This document shows, in pieces, positions 1 to 6,951 of a DNA stretch of 6,951 bases; position 1 is the stretch's first letter; each line of letters begins with the position of its first letter. Position numbers and translations under genes: made by a program. This stretch comes from Actinomycetes bacterium. GTDB lineage: Bacteria; Actinomycetota; Actinomycetes; Actinomycetales; Microbacteriaceae. The notes under the pieces were generated by a model that saw nothing but the letters and a program-made list of their open reading frames with translations, made no database searches and was not told where the DNA came from. The DNA is taken from contig JAEYUT010000105.1 in assembly GCA_023432305.1 (NCBI GenBank), forward strand, positions 1 to 6,951, in the 5' to 3' direction.

Positions 1-67
1 CGGGTGCGAGCACCATGCGACGGAATCCGGTGTCGCCGTAACGTTCGGCGGGGCGTGCGCTGTTCAC
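1..67 (-). CDS. Probable 5' end of a divergent gene, function unknown (partial)
   Basis: From a GTG at 67-65, the minus strand stays open to the window edge for 22 codons, beginning VNSARPAERYGDTGFRR. The residue mix (Arg/Ala/Gly-rich, third positions mostly G or C) looks coding. It lies head to head with the M20 peptidase gene, leaving about 52 bases for two divergent promoters. The ribosome binding site is weak (GGGGA just upstream of the GTG), and the frame stays open somewhat further upstream, so the true start could differ. Too little is visible to recognise a family, and I assign no function. The chance that this is only an open frame in GC-rich DNA is substantial. Confidence 0.4.
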   Translation of the reverse strand, partial: MNSARPAERYGDTGFRRMVLAP

Positions 68-119
68 GTCCCCAGCGTATCGGCGCGATCCTGAGCCTCC
101 GCCTCCCTAGGATCGGACC

Positions 120-1445
120 ATGACCGACCCGGCGATCGAACGCTTCCGCACGCTCCTGACCCATCCGACCTACTCACACGAGGGTGCGCAGGGTCTCGAC
201 GAGGCGTTCGCCGCATTCCACGCCGACCTCGAGAGCCTGTTCCCGCGGGTGCACGCAGAGCTCGACCGCGAGGTCATCGCGGGTCGCAGCCTGCTCTACC
301 GCTGGAAGGGCCGCGAAGAGGGCCAGCCTGCTGTGCTCATGGCGCACCAGGATGTCGTGACGGTCGACGATCCCGACCGCTGGACGCATCCGCCGTTCGC
401 CGCGACCGTGACCGGCGAGGGCGCCGAGGAGACCATCTGGGCGCGCGGCGCACTCGACGACAAGGCCGCGCTGGCCGCGACGCTCGAGGCTGTCGAGGCG
501 CACCTCGACGCCGGCTTCGTGCCCCAGCGCGACGTGTATCTGGCATTCGGACACGATGAGGAAGCCGGCGGCACCGGGGCCGCCGCGGTCGTCGAGGTGC
601 TGCGTGAGCGGGGCATCGAGCCGTGGCTCGTGCTCGATGAAGGCGGTGCCGTGATGGACGGGATCCTCCCGGGCCTCGGCCCGACCGCCGTCGTGGGACT
701 CACCGAGAAGGGCGTGATGAGCGTCGAGCTGCGCGTGCAGCAGAGCGGCGGACACGCGGCGATCCCCCTGCCAGGCGGCTCGACCGCGGTGCTGGCACGA
801 GCCATCCTGCGCCTCGAGAACAACCCCGAGAAGCCTCACCTCATCGAACCCACCATCGAGCTTCTCGAATCCCTCGGACGGCGCCTCGGCGGCCTCCAGG
901 GCTGGGCGCTGCGCAACGCCCGCCGCTTCCCCAGTCTCCTCGCCTCCGCTCTGGCGAAGGAGAGCCCGCAGCTCGCCGCCATGACGCGCACCACGCGTGC
1001 GGTCACCCAGCTGCGCGGCTCGTCGAGCCGCAACGTGGTGCCCGAGACGGCGACGGCGACGATCAATGTGCGCATCCTGCCCGGGGCGACCGTCGAGTCG
1101 GCGCTCGCCGACATCCGCGCCGTGATCGACGACGACGCGGTCGAGACGCGCATCCTCGAGGGGAACGATCCCGCTCCCGTGTCTCCCGCATCCGGGCCGG
1201 CCTGGGAGGCGATCTCGGCGAGCATCGTCGATGCGTTCCCGGACGCCTCCGTCGCGCCCTACGTCATGCTGCAGGCGAGCGATTCGCGGCACTTCGCGAC
1301 GATCTCCGCGAACGTGTACCGGTTCCTGCCGTTCGATCTGCGTCAGGACGAGCTGCAGTCGATCCACGGGATCGACGAGCGCATCCGCACATCCACGTAT
1401 CGCGCGTCGATCGCGTTCTTCGGCGCGCTCATCCGCCGACTGTGA
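120..1445 (+). CDS. M20/M28-fold zinc peptidase (carboxypeptidase S / PM20D1-like)
   Basis: A 441-residue cytosolic metallohydrolase of the M20 family. These enzymes use a two-zinc centre to cleave dipeptides, C-terminal residues or N-acyl amino acids. Motifs appear in family order: MAHQDVV with metal His76 and Asp78; GALDDK with bridging Asp113; HDEEAGG with catalytic and metal Glu147/Glu148; LDEGG with Asp173; GGHAA with His212 in the lid/dimerisation domain (about residues 195-320); DSRHFA with metal His391 near the end. All expected metal ligands are present, so it should be active. The length and the GGHAA and SIHGIDE motifs fit the carboxypeptidase S/PM20D1 branch better than short ArgE/DapE types. 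No signal peptide is seen. The ATG at 120 has AGGA at 109-112, 7 nt upstream. It stands alone, converging on the phosphodiesterase gene. The substrate is unknown: a dipeptidase or an N-acyl-amino-acid hydrolase are both possible. Confidence 0.93.
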   Translation: MTDPAIERFRTLLTHPTYSHEGAQGLDEAFAAFHADLESLFPRVHAELDREVIAGRSLLYRWKGREEGQPAVLMAHQDVVTVDDPDRWTHPPFAATVTGEGAEETIWARGALDDKAALAATLEAVEAHLDAGFVPQRDVYLAFGHDEEAGGTGAAAVVEVLRERGIEPWLVLDEGGAVMDGILPGLGPTAVVGLTEKGVMSVELRVQQSGGHAAIPLPGGSTAVLARAILRLENNPEKPHLIEPTIELLESLGRRLGGLQGWALRNARRFPSLLASALAKESPQLAAMTRTTRAVTQLRGSSSRNVVPETATATINVRILPGATVESALADIRAVIDDDAVETRILEGNDPAPVSPASGPAWEAISASIVDAFPDASVAPYVMLQASDSRHFATISANVYRFLPFDLRQDELQSIHGIDERIRTSTYRASIAFFGALIRRL

Positions 1446-1457
1446 GCAGCCGACAGG

Positions 1458-2339
1458 TCAGGAGGCCGCGGCGGCCTCGCTGATCCAGCCGCCGAGCTTC
1501 GTGGGTTTGTCGGTGATGATGCCATCGACGCCGAACTGGCGCGCCTCCTCCCAGCGGTGCGTGCTGTTGAGCGTGTAGACGAGCACACCGAGACCCGCCT
1601 CGTGCATGCGGTCGACGACGTCGGGGTCGTTCTGCAGCGAGTTCGGGGTCGTGAGGATCGCGATCGCGCCGTAGTAGGTGGTGAGGCCGACGGGGTCACT
1701 CGGCAGGTCGCGCTTGATGATGACCCGCGGGAATGCGGGGGCGGCCTCAGCCAGGTAGGCGATCGTGGTGAGGTTGAAGCTCGCGAAGACGACGCGGTCC
1801 TGCACCCCGCGCGCGTACACGTCGATCGTGATGCGCTCGATGTCGTCGGTCGACCAGTGGCCCTTGAGCTCCAGGAGCGCCTTCTTGTCGGAGGCGGAGA
1901 GCGCGTCGAGGAACTCCTCGAGCGTCGGCACGGTCGTCCCGGCGAACGCGGCGTCGTACCAGGAGCCGGCGTCGAGCGCGCGGATCTGCTCGAGCGTGAG
2001 ATCGGCGACCGCGCCCGTTCCGTTGGTCGTGCGCTCCACCGTCTCGTCGTGGATGATGACCGCGTGCCCGTCGAGCGTCAGCTGCACATCCGCTTCCACG
2101 AACTCGAGGTTGGAGCGGAAAGCCGAATCGAACGCGGGGAGCGTGTTCTCGGGGGCACGCGCGCTGTCGCCGCGATGGGCGGCGATGAAGGCGGGCTCCC
2201 CCGGGGCGCGAAGCGCGCCGATCATGTTGGTGGCGTAGACGCTCACGGCGTCGGGGACGAGCAGCAGCACGGAGACGAGGGAGAGCGTGACAGCGGCGGC
2301 GGCGACTGCGCGCCTCACCGGATGCGTCACCATCTGCAC
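1458..2339 (-). CDS. Glycerophosphodiester phosphodiesterase, exported or membrane-anchored
   Basis: A 293-residue GDPD-family TIM-barrel enzyme that hydrolyses glycerophosphodiesters (deacylated phospholipid or teichoic-acid-type substrates) to sn-glycerol-3-phosphate and an alcohol. The catalytic set is intact: AHRGD with His55/Arg56, PENT with Glu64, VEADV with Glu82/Asp84 (metal), IHDET with His97, and ELKG with Glu157/Lys159. The C-terminal family motif GVDGIITDKP is at 270-279. Residues 1-10 carry positive charge (HPVRR), and a hydrophobic stretch spans about 11-35. A possible signal-peptidase site follows Ala36 (SVYA), so the domain probably acts outside the membrane; an uncleaved anchor is also possible. 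The start is uncertain: GTG at 2339 has a poor GGAAG site 10 nt upstream, and an in-frame ATG lies at 2333. It is transcribed alone from the region at 2340-2425, which carries phosphate-box-like repeats. Confidence 0.93.
   Translation of the reverse strand: MQMVTHPVRRAVAAAAVTLSLVSVLLLVPDAVSVYATNMIGALRAPGEPAFIAAHRGDSARAPENTLPAFDSAFRSNLEFVEADVQLTLDGHAVIIHDETVERTTNGTGAVADLTLEQIRALDAGSWYDAAFAGTTVPTLEEFLDALSASDKKALLELKGHWSTDDIERITIDVYARGVQDRVVFASFNLTTIAYLAEAAPAFPRVIIKRDLPSDPVGLTTYYGAIAILTTPNSLQNDPDVVDRMHEAGLGVLVYTLNSTHRWEEARQFGVDGIITDKPTKLGGWISEAAAAS
1462..1478 (+). terminator. Possible terminator hairpin for the M20 gene
   Basis: A perfect 7-bp stem, GAGGCCG and CGGCCTC around a 3-nt loop, begins 16 nt after the M20 stop codon. 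There is no T-run after it. It lies inside the last codons of the convergent phosphodiesterase gene (its Ala-rich tail), so the GC-rich pairing may simply reflect alanine codons. It is a weak call, but position and stability suit a shared convergent 3' end. Confidence 0.3.
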
Positions 2340-2387
2340 GAATGCTCTACTTCCGTCGGGTGCTCCGCCTCATCGCGAAGTGACCCG

Positions 2388-2423
2388 ACTGTAACACAAG
2401 CGTTATCGATCCGTTACCGACAC
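2388..2423 (-). promoter_or_regulatory. Candidate phosphodiesterase promoter with 11-bp tandem repeats (PHO-box-like)
   Basis: On the minus strand, TACAGT at 2393-2388 fits an actinobacterial -10 (TAnnnT) and would give a leader of roughly 40 nt. No good -35 hexamer sits 17 nt upstream (about 2416-2411). Instead, read on the plus strand, three consecutive 11-mers run in phase: GTAACACAAGC (2391-2401), GTTATCGATCC (2402-2412) and GTTACCGACAC (2413-2423). The last two agree at 8 of 11 positions. Tandem 11-bp units beginning GTTCACC are the known form of Streptomyces PhoP boxes, and phosphodiesterases of this family are often phosphate-regulated. The match to consensus is only partial, and the repeats read opposite to the gene. 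This is inference. Confidence 0.35.
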
Positions 2424-2425
2424 GA

Positions 2426-2471
2426 CGAGAGCCGGGACGGTTCCTCGTTCGAGGTCCCGCCGCGGCTCTCG
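2426..2471 (-). terminator. Hairpin terminator of the deoC-ALDH operon
   Basis: The 9-bp arms CGAGAGCCG (2426-2434) and CGGCTCTCG (2463-2471) are perfectly complementary. The interior can also pair: GGGA with TCCC, and CCTC with GAGG around GTTC at the tip. The result is a long stem with internal bulges. It begins 16 nt after the stop codon of the short ALDH-like gene on the minus strand. No U-run follows, which is common for terminators in high-GC actinobacteria. It separates the operon from the phosphodiesterase gene, which lies on the same strand downstream. Confidence 0.65.
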
Positions 2472-2487
2472 GTCGCGGGTCACGGTG

Positions 2488-3341
2488 TCAGATGAGCGAC
2501 TTCGTATGCCACACGGTCTTCGTCTCGGTGAACGCGAGGATGCGGTCGAGGCTGCGCGGCGGCACACCCGACTCGGGGCGGTGCACGCGCATGAGCGTCT
2601 CGGCGGCGGCGATCTCGAGGTCGACCCAGTCGAGCGCGCCGGCGCCCAGCAGATCGATCGCGTTGACGTCGGCGTGCGACGCCAGCCAGGGAGCGATCTC
2701 GGCGGGTGAGCCGGTGAGCACATTCACCACTCCCCCGGGCACATCGCTCGTCGCGAGCACCTCGGCCAGGCTGATCGCCGACAGCGGATGCGCCTCATCG
2801 GCGACGACGACGACCGCGTTTCCGGCGACGAGGGCGGGAGCCACCGCAGCTACGAAGCCGAGAAGGCTGCCCTCTCCCTGCGGCGCGATGATCGCCACCA
2901 CGCCCGTCGGCTCCGGCACCGAGAGGTTGAAGTAGGGCCCTGCGACGGGGTTGCCCGAGCCCGCCACCTGAGCGAACTTGTCCGCCCAGCCGGCGTACCA
3001 GACCCACATGTCGATCGCGTCGTCCACCTGGCGCTGCGCAACAGCAGTCGAGACACCCTCCGAGGCCGCGATCTCCTCGACGAACTGCGCCCGACGCCCC
3101 TCGAGCACCTCCGCGATGCGGTAGAGCACCTGCCCGCGGTTGTATGCGGTCGCGCCCGCCCATCTGGACACCGCCGCGCGGGCGGCGACGACGGCGTCGC
3201 GCGCGTCCTTGCGGCTCGCGAGGGCGGCGTTCGCAAGGAACGAGCCATCAGCGGAGCGGACCTCGTAGGTGCGACCCGACTCGCTGCGCGGGAACGCGCC
3301 GCCGATGAAGAGCTTGTAGGTCTTGGGGATGCTGAGACGGC

Positions 3342-3345
<4 letters not shown>
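2488..3345 (-). CDS. Short, non-catalytic ALDH-like protein (ALDH16 C-terminal-domain-like)
   Basis: A 285-residue protein with only the coenzyme-binding part of an aldehyde dehydrogenase. The start LFIGGAF, the WYAGWADKF stretch (116-124), the core APALVAGNAVVV (169-180) and DVPGGVVNVLTG (201-212) align with the full-length ALDH encoded just before it. The catalytic features are missing. The Asn of PWNF is replaced by Glu158 (in PQGEGS), the coenzyme Lys by Val181 and the FTGS loop by LLGAG. The protein then ends after a short tail (ETKTVWHTKSLI), without the general-base Glu and nucleophilic Cys region. It is therefore unlikely to be an active dehydrogenase. The tail resembles, from memory, the C-terminus of the two-domain ALDH16 proteins (TKALW), which argues for a genuine short family rather than a broken gene. 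The GTG start overlaps the previous stop by 4 nt. Inferred role: structural or regulatory partner of the upstream ALDH. The frame is open back to 3726, but that is antisense-free shadow coding inside the neighbouring gene. Confidence 0.85.
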
Positions 3346-4832
<1,487 letters not shown>

Positions 4833-4842
4833 GACGTGATCC

Positions 4843-5853
4843 TCAGTCGATCGTGACGTAGTCGGGGCCGGAGTAGTGGCCGGTGCGGAGCTTCTGACGC
4901 TGCAGCAGCACGTCGTTCAGCAGGCTGGACGCGCCGAAGCGGAAGAGGTGCGGCTGCAGCCACTGCTCCCCCACGGTCTCGGCGACGGTGACGAGGTACT
5001 TGACGGCATCCTTCGAGGTGCGGATGCCGCCCGCGGGCTTGACCCCCACGTACTCACCGGTGAGCCGGTGCCAGTCGCGCACCGCTTCGAGCATGAGCAG
5101 CGTCACCGGGAGCGTCGCGGCGGGCGACACCTTGCCCGTGGAGGTCTTGATGAAGTCGCCCCCCGCGAGGATCGCGAGCCAGGACGCACGACGCACGTTG
5201 TCGTACGTGTTCAGCTCACCCGTCTCGAGGATGACCTTGAGGCTCGCATAGGTGCCGTCGGAGCGGCGGCAGGCCTCCTTGACCGCGACGATCTGCTCGA
5301 AGACCGTGCCGTAGTTCCCCGCGAGGAACGCACCGCGGTCGATGACCATGTCGATCTCGTCGGCACCCGCCGCGACCGCGTCCCGGGTGTCCATGAGCTT
5401 CACGGGAAGCGATGCGCGTCCCGACGGGAAGGCGGTGGAGACGGCCGCGACCGAGATGAGGCCGTCATCCGGGTCGCCGTGCATCGAGCCGAGCGCGTCG
5501 ACGGCGTGGGCGACCATGTCGTTGTAGACGCACACCGCCGCGACCCGCGGTGTCGAGGGGTCGGACGAGTCCGGGACCATCGCCTTCGCGACGAGCGAGC
5601 GCACCTTGCCGGGTGTGTCGGCGCCCTCCAGGGTCGTCAGGTCGATGAGCTCGATGATGCGATCGAGGGCCCAGGCCTTCGAAGTCGTCTTGATGGAGCG
5701 CGTGCCGAGACCGGCGGCGCGCTGCTCGAGCCCGACCGCGTCCACGCCGCTCAGGCCCTCGAGATGCTGACGGAGACTGCGCTCCGTCAGATCGCCTCCG
5801 AGGAGGCGGACGGCGCGCTCGGCGGGTGCCAGCGCGTGAGACTGCATGGTCAT
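4843..5853 (-). CDS. deoC: Deoxyribose-phosphate aldolase (DERA)
   Basis: A 336-residue class I aldolase that cleaves 2-deoxy-D-ribose-5-phosphate to D-glyceraldehyde-3-phosphate and acetaldehyde, the last step of deoxyribonucleoside breakdown. Visible active-site elements: EIDMV with Asp168, FIKTSTGK with Schiff-base Lys236 and phosphate-binding Thr239/Gly240/Lys241, GVKPAGG with proton-relay Lys272, and FGASSLL with Ser309/Ser310. These match Asp102, Lys167, Lys201 and Ser238/239 of the E. coli enzyme. It is about 75 residues longer than E. coli DeoC. The N-terminal stretch before IDLTTLEG (70-77), the VCVYNDMV segment and the C-terminal TGHY resemble the longer, eukaryote-like DERA form. 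The first ATG overlaps the regulator stop (ATGA). GGAGG lies 4 nt before it and 10 nt before a second in-frame ATG at 5847, so either may be used. It is the core gene of the operon. Confidence 0.96.
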   Translation of the reverse strand: MTMQSHALAPAERAVRLLGGDLTERSLRQHLEGLSGVDAVGLEQRAAGLGTRSIKTTSKAWALDRIIELIDLTTLEGADTPGKVRSLVAKAMVPDSSDPSTPRVAAVCVYNDMVAHAVDALGSMHGDPDDGLISVAAVSTAFPSGRASLPVKLMDTRDAVAAGADEIDMVIDRGAFLAGNYGTVFEQIVAVKEACRRSDGTYASLKVILETGELNTYDNVRRASWLAILAGGDFIKTSTGKVSPAATLPVTLLMLEAVRDWHRLTGEYVGVKPAGGIRTSKDAVKYLVTVAETVGEQWLQPHLFRFGASSLLNDVLLQRQKLRTGHYSGPDYVTID

Positions 5854-6785
5854 GAATCCTCCAGAAGTGCTCGAGCTGTCGACTCGTCGGTGATGAGCAC
5901 GGTGCAGAGCCCGCTCATCACGACGGCCCGTGCGATGTCGTGCTTCGCCGCACCGCCGACCACGAAGATCGAGGTGCTCGCCGCGCGCAGCCGTTCGAGG
6001 CTGATCCCCACGGTACGCTCATCGAGCGCCGGATCGACGATGTTGCCATTGGCATCGATGTAGCGGCCGACGACGTCGCCGATAGCACCTTTGCGGGCGA
6101 GTTCGGCGACATCCTCCGGCTGCAGGTAGCCGCTCTCGACGAGCGCCGACTTCTCGTCGCCGACACCCGCGCTGAACAGGTACGCATTGGCACCCGCCGC
6201 GCGGGCCAGCACCTCTGCGACGGTGCGGTCGGACTCGATCGCGCGCTTGGTGGCGAGACGTTCGAGGATGGCGGGGCTGGGCAGCAGCAGAACGTGGCCG
6301 CGGCCGCGCTGGGCGATCGTCGAGGCGAGGGTTGCTGCGGTGCCCGGCCGGCGATTGAGGCTGACGCCGCCGTTGATCTGCACGACGGTGACGCCGTTCG
6401 CCCACCCGTCGGGCAGGCGATCGGCGACCTCGGTGAGCGTCCGCCCCCAGCTCACGCCGAGAACGCGCGGCACGGGACGCAGGCTCGTGAGATAGTCGGC
6501 GGCCGCCTGTGCGACGCGGCCATGCACCGCCGCCTCGGTGTCGGGGTTCGGAACGACGACGGCATCCGCCAGACCGAATCGCTCGCGCAGCTCGCGTTCG
6601 GTCGTGAGGCGACGCGCGCGCGGGTGCACGATCTCGATGCGCACGATCCCGCGCTCGCGCGCCAGGGTCAGCAGGCGCCCCGCCTTCCAGCGGGAGATGC
6701 CCAGCAGCGCGCCGATCTCGTCCTGCGTCTTGTTGTCGTCGTAGTAGAGCTCGGCGACACGCACAGACAGCAGCTCGTCGTCCAT
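5850..6785 (-). CDS. SorC/DeoR-type sugar-phosphate-responsive transcriptional regulator
   Basis: A 311-residue regulator of the SorC family. An N-terminal helix-turn-helix (about residues 20-42, TQDEIGALLGISRWKAGRLL) is followed by a sugar-phosphate-binding domain of the isomerase-like fold. Family motifs seen are GVSWGRT (110-116), FSAGVGD (204-210), GAIGDVVGRYIDANG (234-248) and VVGGAAK (275-281). The Bacillus subtilis DeoR repressor, which responds to deoxyribose-5-phosphate, belongs to this family and also precedes its deo genes. By position, this is the likely repressor of deoC and the ALDH pair, and of itself. It is not related to the E. coli DeoR fold. I chose ATG 6785 because GGAGGAGG precedes it at the right distance. 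An ATG 45 nt upstream (6830) has no ribosome binding site and would extend into the likely operator region. Its stop overlaps the deoC start by 4 nt. Confidence 0.92.
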   Translation of the reverse strand: MDDELLSVRVAELYYDDNKTQDEIGALLGISRWKAGRLLTLARERGIVRIEIVHPRARRLTTERELRERFGLADAVVVPNPDTEAAVHGRVAQAAADYLTSLRPVPRVLGVSWGRTLTEVADRLPDGWANGVTVVQINGGVSLNRRPGTAATLASTIAQRGRGHVLLLPSPAILERLATKRAIESDRTVAEVLARAAGANAYLFSAGVGDEKSALVESGYLQPEDVAELARKGAIGDVVGRYIDANGNIVDPALDERTVGISLERLRAASTSIFVVGGAAKHDIARAVVMSGLCTVLITDESTARALLEDS

Positions 6786-6789
6786 CAGT

Positions 6790-6797
6790 CCTCCTCC
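6790..6797 (-). promoter_or_regulatory. Ribosome binding site fixing the regulator start
   Basis: GGAGGAGG on the minus strand sits 4 to 7 nt before ATG 6785-6783, depending on which GGAGG pairs. It is the strongest Shine-Dalgarno match in the window and decides against the upstream ATG at 6830. Confidence 0.75.
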
Positions 6798-6834
6798 ATC
6801 GACGGTACCCCGCACGCGAGCCTCCAGCATCGTT

Positions 6835-6871
6835 TGAGTACACCTGTGCTCATATGAGCATCAGATGAGCG
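6835..6871 (-). promoter_or_regulatory. Probable operator/promoter region of the deoC operon
   Basis: This is an AT-richer island in GC-rich DNA, 50-85 nt upstream of the regulator start. It holds a perfect 14-bp palindrome, TGCTCATATGAGCA (6847-6860). Overlapping it is an imperfect 18-bp inverted repeat of form TGAGnACAnnTGTnCTCA (6835-6852, 14 of 18 positions symmetric). TGAGC recurs at 6866-6870, 11 bp after the previous TGAGC. Several half-sites of one motif at the head of an operon with its own SorC-type regulator point to an autoregulatory operator. A -10 such as TACTCA (6840-6835, minus strand) is possible, but I see no convincing -35. Confidence 0.6.
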
Positions 6872-6880
6872 GCGACGCGC

Positions 6881-6951
6881 TCACGCGTCGGGGTCCTCGA
6901 GCAGGCGTCGATAGGCCCGGTAGAAGCCGTCAGCATCGACCGCATCGATGC
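6881..6951 (-). CDS. C-terminal end of an upstream minus-strand gene (partial, unidentified)
   Basis: The minus strand is open from the window edge for 22 complete codons to a TGA at 6883-6881. The end reads DADGFYRAYRRLLEDPDA, an amphipathic, charged C-terminal helix typical of a soluble protein. About 95 nt, including the operator-like palindromes, separate it from the regulator start. It may be the preceding gene on the same strand rather than part of the operon. I do not recognise the family. A nucleoside-salvage function would fit the neighbourhood, but nothing visible shows it. Confidence 0.5.
   Translation of the reverse strand, partial: IDAVDADGFYRAYRRLLEDPDA

Noticed and set aside
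174..1367. A 397-codon open frame antisense to the M20 peptidase gene.
   Set aside because: Its Arg/His/Asp-rich, motif-free translation is typical of the complementary frame of a GC-rich gene. The plus-strand protein has all M20 motifs.
1557..2495. A 312-codon plus-strand open frame across the phosphodiesterase gene and its upstream region.
   Set aside because: It is antisense to an intact catalytic enzyme, and its Arg/Gly/Asp/Val-rich translation matches nothing recognisable.
4876..6063. A 395-codon open frame antisense to deoC and the end of the regulator gene.
   Set aside because: It spans two confidently assigned genes on the other strand, lacks domain motifs and is compositionally a GC shadow.
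5940..6857. A 305-codon plus-strand open frame over the regulator gene.
   Set aside because: It is antisense to a protein with a clear helix-turn-helix and SorC motifs. It would also read through the likely operator.

Overview
The window is high-GC DNA with dense, short-gapped genes. The codons are strongly G/C-ending, and GTG starts, GGAGG-type ribosome binding sites and a hairpin terminator without a U-run are all present. This fits an actinobacterium. A member of the Microbacteriaceae (for example Microbacterium) is my best guess, from overall protein style and gene order rather than from a marker gene.

Left part (1-2340): a probable divergent gene start runs off the left edge on the minus strand. 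Next is a cytosolic M20-family zinc peptidase/amidohydrolase on the plus strand (120-1445). It converges, with a 12-nt gap, on an exported or membrane-anchored glycerophosphodiester phosphodiesterase on the minus strand (1458-2339). The region upstream of the phosphodiesterase (2340-2425) holds a plausible -10 element and three in-phase 11-bp repeats. These resemble a phosphate-regulon (PhoP-type) operator.

Right part (2426-6870): a tight four-gene minus-strand operon, read right to left. It encodes a SorC/DeoR-type sugar-phosphate-sensing repressor (5850-6785), deoxyribose-phosphate aldolase DeoC (4843-5853), a complete aldehyde dehydrogenase (3342-4832) and a short ALDH-like protein without catalytic residues (2488-3345). 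The junctions are a 4-nt overlap, a 10-nt gap and a 4-nt overlap. The operon ends in a long hairpin at 2426-2471. It probably starts from an AT-richer region at about 6831-6871 that carries palindromic TGAGCA-type half-sites, a likely autoregulatory operator.

How it works together (inference from families): the repressor senses a deoxyribose phosphate. DeoC splits 2-deoxyribose-5-phosphate into glyceraldehyde-3-phosphate and acetaldehyde, and the dehydrogenase oxidises the acetaldehyde towards acetate. The main point of interest is that the two ALDH genes together look like a split version of the two-domain ALDH16 family. The long one corresponds to the N-terminal catalytic domain. The short one corresponds to the degenerate C-terminal domain, kept as a separate, translationally coupled subunit.

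The last 71 bases hold the C-terminal codons of a further minus-strand gene that I cannot identify.
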